Source: Longivirga sp036510975
Lineage (GTDB): Bacteria; Actinomycetota; Actinomycetes; S36-B12; CAIYMF01
Reading direction: 5' to 3'
Length of the DNA: 11,439 nucleotides
Assembly: GCA_036510975.1 (NCBI GenBank)
Contig: DATCCY010000074.1
Span: 1-11,439 of the forward strand
Under the pieces are notes generated by a model, which was not told where the DNA came from, searched no databases, and worked only from the letters and a program-made list of their open reading frames with translations. Below are positions 5,115 to 11,439 of this stretch, piece by piece. Numbering within the stretch: position 1 is the first letter of the stretch; each line of letters starts with the position of its first letter. The position numbers and the translations under genes were made by a program.

Positions 5115-5878
5115 CGACGATTCCCAGCTGGGCCGCGGTCGCGGTCTCCGGCCTCCTCGTCCTGGTCGCGGTCGGCATCGCCTCGTGGCAGCGACTGGGC
5201 ATCTCGCGCGAGATCGTCGTGGCCGCGCTGCGGGCGCTCGTGCAGCTCGTCGCCGTCGGCGCGGTGCTCGCGTGGCTCTTCGCCCATGCCGGCGTGGCCG
5301 GTGCGCTCGCCTGGGTGCTCGCCATGACCGTGGTGGCCGCCAACGAGTCACGGCGCCGCGGGCAGGGCCTCCCGCGGGCCTACGCCGCGGCCCTCGTGGG
5401 CATCCTCGTGGCCACGGCCTCGACCCTCGGCGTCCTGGTGCTCGGCGGTGTCATCTCGACCGAGCCCCAGGTGCTCATCCCGATCGGAGGGATGGTGGTG
5501 AGCGGGTCGATGCAGGCGGCGTCGCTGACGTTGTCCTCGCTGCACCGCTCGGCGGTCGAGAACCGTCCGTCGGTCGAGGCCGCGCTCAGCCTCGGGCTGC
5601 CCGCCCACCAGGCCTTCGCCCGCGAGATGCGCACCGCCGTGCGGACGGCGCTGATCCCCACCGTCGACTCCACGCGGGTGGTGGGGCTCATCTCCCTGCC
5701 GGGCACGATGACCGGTCTCATCATCGCCGGGGTCGACCCCCTGCAGGCCATCCGCTACCAGATCATCGTGATGTACATGCTGCTCGCGGCCTGGGCGGTC
5801 TCCGCGCTGGTGACCGCCCGGATGGCCCAGGGCGCCCTGTTCGACGACGCCCAGCGGCTGGTCCCGGTGGCCGCCTGA
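5111..5878 (+). CDS. FetB/YbbM-type ABC transporter permease (UPF0014)
   Basis: The 255-residue integral membrane protein has about seven hydrophobic segments: near 7-25, 36-58, 60-78, 91-114, 117-139, 193-212 and 222-242. The family hallmark runs from about 155 to 230: ALSLGLPAHQAF, the cytosolic coupling region AREMRTAVRTALIPTVDSTRVVGLISLPGTMTGLI, and DPLQAIRYQIIVMYMLLAA. This matches UPF0014/FetB closely and is of normal length. ATG 5111 overlaps the TGA of the ATPase gene (ATGA), so translation is coupled and a 1:1 complex is expected. Together they would export a metal such as iron across the cytoplasmic membrane; that substrate rests on the E. coli pair. No strong terminator was seen after the stop, only an imperfect CCTCC/GGAGG stem near 5922-5949. 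Confidence 0.9.
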   Translation: MTTIPSWAAVAVSGLLVLVAVGIASWQRLGISREIVVAALRALVQLVAVGAVLAWLFAHAGVAGALAWVLAMTVVAANESRRRGQGLPRAYAAALVGILVATASTLGVLVLGGVISTEPQVLIPIGGMVVSGSMQAASLTLSSLHRSAVENRPSVEAALSLGLPAHQAFAREMRTAVRTALIPTVDSTRVVGLISLPGTMTGLIIAGVDPLQAIRYQIIVMYMLLAAWAVSALVTARMAQGALFDDAQRLVPVAA

Positions 5879-5923
5879 GCGCGCGGGCGCACAATGATCG
5901 TCCGAGAGGTGAACCGAACGGCC

Positions 5924-5959
5924 TCCCCGGACGTCTGAGGACTCGGAGGTCCCCGGACG
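5924..5959 (+). repeat. Direct repeat TCCCCGGACG, two copies upstream of moxR operon
   Basis: Identical 10-mers occupy 5924-5933 and 5950-5959, 26 bp apart start to start. They sit in the 162-nt gap between the permease stop and the MoxR start. They may be activator sites or coincidence in GC-rich DNA. A weak -10-like GACAAT occurs downstream at 5999-6004, without a convincing -35. Confidence 0.4.
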
Positions 5960-6040
5960 AATGGTGAGGTGACCCTGCGCGATCCGACCCCTCCGGGGGA
6001 CAATCGACACCGACCTGAGTCCCGACCCCCAGGAGCACGC

Positions 6041-7027
<987 letters not shown>

Positions 7028-7040
7028 GGAGGGTGCCACC

Positions 7041-8321
7041 GTGCGCGCCGCCCTGCGCCAGCTGACCCCGCGCGGTCGCCTCGTCGCCGCCCTCGGGATC
7101 GGCGTGATCGCGGTGTCGCTGTTCCTCGGACAGCGCGACGTGATGCGGGTCGGCATCCTGCTGCTCGTCCTCCCGATGCTGTCCGCTCTGCTCGTGGCGC
7201 GCACCCGCTACCGGCTCGCCTCCGCACGCGGGCTGCGACCGACCCGCGTCACCGTCGACCAGCCGGCGACCGGCGTCGTGCGCGTGGAGAACGTGTCCCG
7301 GCTTCCCAGCGGCCTGCTCCTGGTCGAGGACGCGGTGCCCTGGCAGCTCGGCCGCGCGCAGCGCTTCGTCATCGACCGGCTCGAGCCCGGGGGTCGCCGC
7401 GACGTCCGGTACGAGCTGCGCGGCGCGCTGCGAGGGCGCTACGCCATCGGCCCGGTGGCGGTGCAGCTCGTCGACCCGTTCGGGTTCTGCCGCGCGACCC
7501 GGCAGTTCACCACGACCGACACCCTCACCGTGGTTCCCGCCATCGTGACGCTGCCGGCGATCCCGGTCGGCGGCGACTGGTCCGGCCTCGGTGAGGCGCG
7601 CGCCCGGGCCGTCGCCTCCGCCGGCGAGGACGACGTGATCCCGCGCGAGTACCGCACGGGCGACGAGCTGCGTCGCGTGCACTGGAAGTCCACCGCCCGC
7701 AGCGGCGAGCTGATGGTGCGTCGCGAGGAGCACCCGTGGCGCACCCGGGCCACGGTGTTCCTCGACACCCGCGCCGTCGCGCACCGCGGCGAAGGCCCGG
7801 GGTCGTCGTTCGAGTGGGCGGTGTCGGCCGCGGCCAGCATGGCCTGCCACCTGGCCCGGCGTGGATACGCCGTGCGCGTGGTCGACGCTGACGGCACGTG
7901 GCTGCGGCCCGGCACGTCGACCGCGGAGGCGCTGTCGGGCGCCGAGGCGGAAGGGCCGCTGCTCGACGTGTTCGCGACGGTCGGGCTGACCGAGGGAGTG
8001 GCGCCCGGCGTGCGCGACGCCACCGCGAAGGCCCGGGTCCGAGACGGCCTGCTCGTCGCCGTCGTCGGCGACCTCGACCCCGACCACGCCGAGTCCGTCG
8101 CATCGCTTCGCAGCGGGAACGGGAGCGCCCTGGCCCTCGTGCTCGACACCGCCGGCTGGGCGTCGCGGTCCACGACGCCCGAGGACGGCCGCTCGACCAG
8201 GGCCGCCGCGCTGCTGTCGGCAGCGGGATGGCGCGTGGTGCTGTGCGGGCCGCAGACCGACCTCGCCGAGGCGTGGCGCGGGCTCGCGCGCAGCGGCGTC
8301 ATCGCCGGCGGTGCGCGATGA
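7041..8321 (+). CDS. DUF58 domain-containing membrane protein
   Basis: The 426-residue protein begins with two membrane segments (about 13-30 and 35-53). A beta-rich region follows with VENVSRLPSGLLLVEDAVP and the motif VDPFGFCR (144-151), then the DUF58 core YRTGDELRRVHWKSTARSGELMVRREE (204-230). The rest resembles a von Willebrand factor A-like fold that begins ATVFLDTR. DUF58 proteins are the usual partners of MoxR ATPases; their biochemical role is not settled, and an envelope-linked function is generally assumed. The start is GTG 7041, preceded by GAGGAGGG at 7 nt. The stop overlaps the start of the transglutaminase gene as ATGA (8318-8321), giving a tightly coupled three-gene unit. Confidence 0.93.
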   Translation: MRAALRQLTPRGRLVAALGIGVIAVSLFLGQRDVMRVGILLLVLPMLSALLVARTRYRLASARGLRPTRVTVDQPATGVVRVENVSRLPSGLLLVEDAVPWQLGRAQRFVIDRLEPGGRRDVRYELRGALRGRYAIGPVAVQLVDPFGFCRATRQFTTTDTLTVVPAIVTLPAIPVGGDWSGLGEARARAVASAGEDDVIPREYRTGDELRRVHWKSTARSGELMVRREEHPWRTRATVFLDTRAVAHRGEGPGSSFEWAVSAAASMACHLARRGYAVRVVDADGTWLRPGTSTAEALSGAEAEGPLLDVFATVGLTEGVAPGVRDATAKARVRDGLLVAVVGDLDPDHAESVASLRSGNGSALALVLDTAGWASRSTTPEDGRSTRAAALLSAAGWRVVLCGPQTDLAEAWRGLARSGVIAGGAR

Positions 8322-10627
8322 CCGCGACGGACGCCTTCCCCACCTGGAGCACCCGCACGCCGTCCACGCCGCCCGGCGCCTCCAACCGCGTCTCGACCAG
8401 CGGCATCCTCGGCCCCACCGTCGCGAGCGGTGTCGCCGTCGTCCTGTCCTCGGTGGCCCTCGGGCCGCTCTTCGACACCAGCAGCTGGTTCGGCGCGGCG
8501 GTCGTCACCGTGGCCGTCGTCGTCGCGGTGGGCGGCGTCGCCACGTGGGCGCGGCTCCCGCTGTTCCTCGTGCCCATCGTCCAGGTCCTCGCGCTGTTCT
8601 CGATCCTCGTCGCCCGTTTCACCACCGACGCCCCGCTCGGCTTCGTCCCGACGCCCGACTCGATGACCGAGCTGCGGTCGGTGCTGTCGACCGGCATGGG
8701 CGAGGTCGACCGCTACGCCCCGCCGGTGCCGTACTCGGCCGGCGTGTCCGCGGTGACCGCCATCGCGATCGGCTGCGTCGCGATCGTCGTGTTCGTGCTC
8801 CAGGTGAACCTGCGGATGCCCGTGGTCGCCGGCGTCGCCCTCATCGCGGTCTATGTCGTCCCGGCCTTCGTGCTGGCCGACGGCGCTCCCTGGTGGGCGT
8901 TCGCCGCTGTGGCAGCCGGGTTCATGGTCCTGCTCATCAGCGACGAGCGGGTGGGCCTCGTGAGCTGGGGCAGGGTGCTGCGCCGCAGCGAGGGCGGGGC
9001 TTCGGCGCTGTCCGGGCTGTCGTCGGCGGCGCTGCGGCTCGGTGCCGTGGCGATCGTCACCGCGATCGCGCTCCCGATCATCGTCCCGAGCCTCACCGAC
9101 GCCGTGCTGGGCCGCCACGACAGTGGCTTCGGCGACGGCCCCGGCACCGGGGCCGGACCGCAACAGCTGGGGCTCGACGCCTTCGTGTCCCTGCGCCGCG
9201 ACCTGCTGAAGCTGCCCGACGCCGTCGTCTTCCGCTACACGACCAAGGCGACCGACCCCTCCTACCTGCGCACGGTCGTCCTCGAGCAGTATGCGAACGA
9301 GCGCTGGTCGGCGCGCGCCTTCGACCCCTCGACCTCGCTGCGGGTCGCCGATGACGCGGCCCTGTCGCCGGAGATCGGCCCGGGCGTGGCCACCACGCCG
9401 GAGAGCTACGCCTTCACGGCGGACAAGCTCGTCAACGCCTTCGTCCCCATGCCCGAGAACGCCACGCTCGTCCGCGGTCTCGCGGGCCAGTGGTACGACG
9501 ACACCCTGACCGGCACCATCTTCGGCGTCGACTCCACGACGAAGGACGCGGTGTGGCAGGTCGACGCGCTCGCTGCCTCGCCGACCCCCGACCAGCTCGC
9601 GTCGTCGGTCATCGGGAACTCCCCCGACATCGAGTCGCTGCGCGGCGCCAGCACCGTCCCGCCGCGCGTCGCCGAGCTGGCGCGCACCGTCACCGCGAGC
9701 GCCACGACCAACCTCGAGCGCGCCGACCTGATCCAGGACTACTTCCAGACCCGGTTCAGCTACTCCACGCAGGCGGCCTCGGACCAGTCGATCTCCGCGC
9801 TCGACTCCTTCCTCAACGACAAGTCGGGCTACTGCCAGCAGTTCGCCGCGACGATGGCGCTCATGGCGCGAGCGGTGGGGATCCCGTCGCGGGTCGTCGT
9901 GGGCTACACCCGGGGGACGCTCGAGAACGGGACCTGGGTCGTGCGGGGCAAGGACGCTCACGCCTGGCCCGAGCTGCTGTTCCCGGGCGTCGGCTGGGTG
10001 CGCTTCGAGCCGACGCCGAGGACCGCGGCACAGGGCGGCACCGTCACCGTCCCGACCTACACCACCGTGCGGCCGTCGACCACGCCAGGCACGACACCCA
10101 CCTCGGCCCAGGGCAAGGTCCTCCCCGGCAAGGTCACCCGCCTGCTGGAGGACACAGGCGCGGCCGCGACCCCGTTCGACGGGCCGGACGCCGCGACGAC
10201 AGCCGACCAGTGGCGGCTGCGCGGGCTGGTGGCTCTGACGGTCGTGGGCCTGCTGCTCGCCGGCGTCCCCGCGCTCTGGCGCTGGGCGCGCCGACGCCGA
10301 CGGCTCTCCGCGGCAGCATCGGTCGAGGATGCCTGGGAGGAGCTGCGCGACACCGCGCGCGACCTCGGGATCGAGTGGTCCGACGCGCGCACCCCCCGGC
10401 AGGCGGTCGCCCGCGTCATCGAGGGTGAGCACCTGGCCGGCCCGGCCGCCGAGGCGGCGACGCGGGTCGGGCGGGTCATCGAGCGCTCGCGCTACGCCCC
10501 GGTGGCGCCCTCGACCGACGGTCTCGCCGACGACGTCGGCGCGGTGCGGACCGCGCTGCTCACCCAGGCCGACCGCGGGACGCGGGTCCGGGCCACGCTT
10601 CTGCCGAAGTCGTTGCGTCGCCACTGA
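8318..10627 (+). CDS. TgpA-like membrane transglutaminase (DUF3488–transglutaminase core–DUF4129)
   Basis: The 769-residue protein has three parts. Residues 1-260 hold about seven membrane segments (33-50, 57-77, 81-100, 142-162, 168-187, 192-208, 238-257), as in DUF3488. An extracytoplasmic transglutaminase core follows, with C506 in SGYCQQFAATMALMARAVGIPSRVVVGYTRG and H548 in DAHAWPEL. The third catalytic position is E564 in GWVRFEPTPR where many relatives have Asp. A Thr/Pro-rich linker and a last membrane segment (about 634-655) lead to a cytosolic DUF4129-like end, EDAWEELRDTARDLGIEWSDARTPRQAVARVI. Pseudomonas TgpA is the best-known relative. The enzyme class crosslinks or cleaves amide bonds; the target here is unknown but probably on the cell surface. 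It is the last gene of the MoxR operon. Confidence 0.93.
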   Translation: MTATDAFPTWSTRTPSTPPGASNRVSTSGILGPTVASGVAVVLSSVALGPLFDTSSWFGAAVVTVAVVVAVGGVATWARLPLFLVPIVQVLALFSILVARFTTDAPLGFVPTPDSMTELRSVLSTGMGEVDRYAPPVPYSAGVSAVTAIAIGCVAIVVFVLQVNLRMPVVAGVALIAVYVVPAFVLADGAPWWAFAAVAAGFMVLLISDERVGLVSWGRVLRRSEGGASALSGLSSAALRLGAVAIVTAIALPIIVPSLTDAVLGRHDSGFGDGPGTGAGPQQLGLDAFVSLRRDLLKLPDAVVFRYTTKATDPSYLRTVVLEQYANERWSARAFDPSTSLRVADDAALSPEIGPGVATTPESYAFTADKLVNAFVPMPENATLVRGLAGQWYDDTLTGTIFGVDSTTKDAVWQVDALAASPTPDQLASSVIGNSPDIESLRGASTVPPRVAELARTVTASATTNLERADLIQDYFQTRFSYSTQAASDQSISALDSFLNDKSGYCQQFAATMALMARAVGIPSRVVVGYTRGTLENGTWVVRGKDAHAWPELLFPGVGWVRFEPTPRTAAQGGTVTVPTYTTVRPSTTPGTTPTSAQGKVLPGKVTRLLEDTGAAATPFDGPDAATTADQWRLRGLVALTVVGLLLAGVPALWRWARRRRRLSAAASVEDAWEELRDTARDLGIEWSDARTPRQAVARVIEGEHLAGPAAEAATRVGRVIERSRYAPVAPSTDGLADDVGAVRTALLTQADRGTRVRATLLPKSLRRH

Positions 10628-10691
10628 CGCGACCCGGGTGAGCGCTGCGGCCGACAGGGACCGGCGGGGGCGGCGTGCACCGGACATGACG

Positions 10692-10718
10692 AGCGCCGCG
10701 GACGAGGTCCGCGGCGCT
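10692..10718. terminator. Bidirectional hairpin between convergent genes
   Basis: AGCGCCGCGGAC (10692-10703) and GTCCGCGGCGCT (10707-10718) form a perfect 12-bp, GC-rich stem with a GAG loop. It lies 64 nt after the transglutaminase stop and 11 nt after the DUF3040 stop on the other strand. No T-run follows in either direction, as is common for actinobacterial terminators. It is well placed to end both transcripts. Confidence 0.82.
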
Positions 10719-10729
10719 GCGATCAGGGG

Positions 10730-11122
10730 CTAGAGGTCGTCGCCGTCGCGACGCTTGCGGAAGCGCTCCTCGACCCGGTCCATGAACCCGGCCTTGTGCT
10801 GCTTCGCCTGCTGCTTGGCCGCCGGCTTGGCGGTCTGCGCCGCGGCCGTCTCGGGCTGCGCGCGCAGGGTGGTGATGACCAGGAAGGTGCCGAAGAGCAT
10901 CGCGAGGAATCCGATGACGCCGACGACGACGATCGAGGTGGCCGCGCCGGTGATGAGCAGTCCGACGCCGACGAGGGCCATGAGCACGCCCACGGCCGCC
11001 CTGCGACGGCTTCCGGGGCGCGGACCCGCGGAGCGCAGGCTCGAGGCGAACTTCGGGTCCTCGGCGTAGAGGGCCCGCTCCATCTGCTCGAGCAGCCGCT
11101 GCTCGTGCTCGCTGAGCGGCAC
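10730..11122 (-). CDS. DUF3040 domain-containing small membrane protein
   Basis: The 130-residue protein starts VPLSEHEQRLLEQMERALYAEDPKFASSLR, the diagnostic DUF3040 N-terminus. Two membrane segments follow (about 43-60 and 63-84), then an Ala/Lys/Gln-rich and strongly basic cytosolic tail, AKQQAKQHKAGFMDRVEERFRKRR. The function is unknown. The family is widespread in actinobacteria and is often encoded near mraZ and the dcw cluster, which suggests an envelope or growth role without proving it. GTG 11122 is chosen for the family start and for AGGAGGA just upstream; the open frame continues 59 codons further but that part is Arg/Pro-rich without resemblance. It converges with the transglutaminase gene. 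Confidence 0.93.
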   Translation of the reverse strand: MPLSEHEQRLLEQMERALYAEDPKFASSLRSAGPRPGSRRRAAVGVLMALVGVGLLITGAATSIVVVGVIGFLAMLFGTFLVITTLRAQPETAAAQTAKPAAKQQAKQHKAGFMDRVEERFRKRRDGDDL

Positions 11123-11325
11123 GACTCCTCCTCGTGGTCCACGGCCGGTGCTCCCGGTCCTACTGCTGAGGATAGGCAGCGAACGCCGATCAGGAAACCC
11201 GGACGGGTCATGTCGTCGCACTGAGTCCTCGTAGGGGATCCATCGGCCCCCGGGACGGCGATCTGAACGTTCCGGGCGCGACGGGTCCTGCCTGGGCAAC
11301 GTCCGGCCGAGCGCCGGGGTTCCCG
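11123..11325. other. 203-nt intergenic region upstream of DUF3040 gene
   Basis: No gene is supported here. On the minus strand TATCCT (11174-11169) is a possible -10 element for the DUF3040 gene, about 47 nt before its GTG, but no good -35 accompanies it. A short stem, CCGGC/GCCGG with a 5-nt loop (11303-11317), lies just after the dinB-like stop and might be a weak terminator. Confidence 0.35.
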
Positions 11326-11439
11326 TCAGCCGCGGGGGCGCGGCGCGACCGGGGCGCCGCCGAAGCCGTCGTCTTCGCCGGTGCCGAGCAGCCGGGCCGG
11401 GCGCACCGAGCCCCGGCCGAACCGGGCGCTGGCCCGGTC
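11326..11439 (-). CDS. dinB: DNA polymerase IV (DinB/DinP-like) C-terminal end, partial
   Basis: Only the last 37 codons are inside the window, ending at TGA 11328-11326. They read DRASARFGRGSVRPARLLGT and then a Gly/Pro-rich end. The pattern [A/V]xxxxRFGxxAVRPAxLL is the usual C-terminal end of actinobacterial Y-family polymerases (the little-finger domain and its tail), and dinB is a common neighbour of DUF3040 genes. DinB copies damaged DNA with low fidelity. With so few residues the call rests on this end motif plus context, so a related polymerase is possible. Confidence 0.7.
   Translation of the reverse strand, partial: DRASARFGRGSVRPARLLGTGEDDGFGGAPVAPRPRG

Noticed and set aside
3495..5351. 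A 618-codon minus-strand frame crossing the FetA/FetB genes and MaoC
   Set aside because: It runs antisense to two ABC genes and out of frame through MaoC; only its last 33 codons are meaningful, as the front piece of the interrupted LLM gene.
7439..10687. A minus-strand open frame of 1082 codons opposite the DUF58 and transglutaminase genes
   Set aside because: It is antisense to two clear genes, is Arg/Gly/Asp-rich low-complexity sequence, has no ribosome site or domain, and arises from G/C third positions that avoid stops in the opposite frame.
11123..11299. N-terminal extension of the DUF3040 protein to 189 residues
   Set aside because: The family begins at the GTG with its AGGAGGA site; the upstream codons are Arg/Pro/Ser-rich without resemblance to DUF3040.

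Overview
The window is very GC-rich, with mostly G/C third codon positions, GTG starts and ATGA stop/start overlaps. Together with a dinB (DNA polymerase IV)–DUF3040–transglutaminase–DUF58–MoxR–mraZ neighbourhood, this points to a chromosomal segment of an actinomycete. A Nocardioidaceae-like member of the Propionibacteriales is a guess from general resemblance only. Both ends are cut genes: mraZ (minus strand, 5' part only, running out at position 1) and the last 37 codons of a dinB-like gene (minus strand, entering at 11439). No tRNA, rRNA, CRISPR array, insertion sequence or phage gene was found.

Layout. (1) 1-629: the start of mraZ, the first gene of the division and cell wall (dcw) cluster, and its 336-nt upstream region. 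That region holds a promoter (-35 TTGACC, -10 TATGTT) interleaved with four TGG boxes at an exact 10-bp period, the arrangement of MraZ operators. Two further pairs of GTGGAG at 10-bp period lie nearby on the opposite strand. (2) 630-4186, minus strand: MaoC-like hydratase, an LLM-type flavin oxidoreductase gene broken by an in-frame amber codon, a stand-alone PKA-type cyclic-nucleotide-binding protein, an unknown protein with 23-residue tandem repeats, and an RDD membrane protein translationally overlapped with it. (3) 4284-5878, plus strand: a FetA/FetB-type ABC pair whose ATPase carries a long His/acidic tail and seems to be expressed from a leaderless mRNA. (4) 6041-10627, plus strand: a tight operon of MoxR AAA+ ATPase, DUF58 protein and TgpA-like membrane transglutaminase. 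(5) 10628-11439: a strong hairpin between convergent genes, a minus-strand DUF3040 membrane protein, and the dinB end.

How the parts may work together. The MoxR–DUF58–transglutaminase operon is a standard envelope-associated module. Its position between dinB/DUF3040 and the dcw cluster is familiar in actinomycetes, so I do not regard it as new. The block between mraZ and moxR looks like the more variable, lineage-specific cargo. The best leads are the regulatory architecture upstream of mraZ (including the extra box pairs), the nonsense codon in the LLM gene, the palindrome in front of that gene, the repeat protein coupled to RDD, and the His-rich tail on the FetA-like ATPase. I see no convincing wholly new multi-gene system here.
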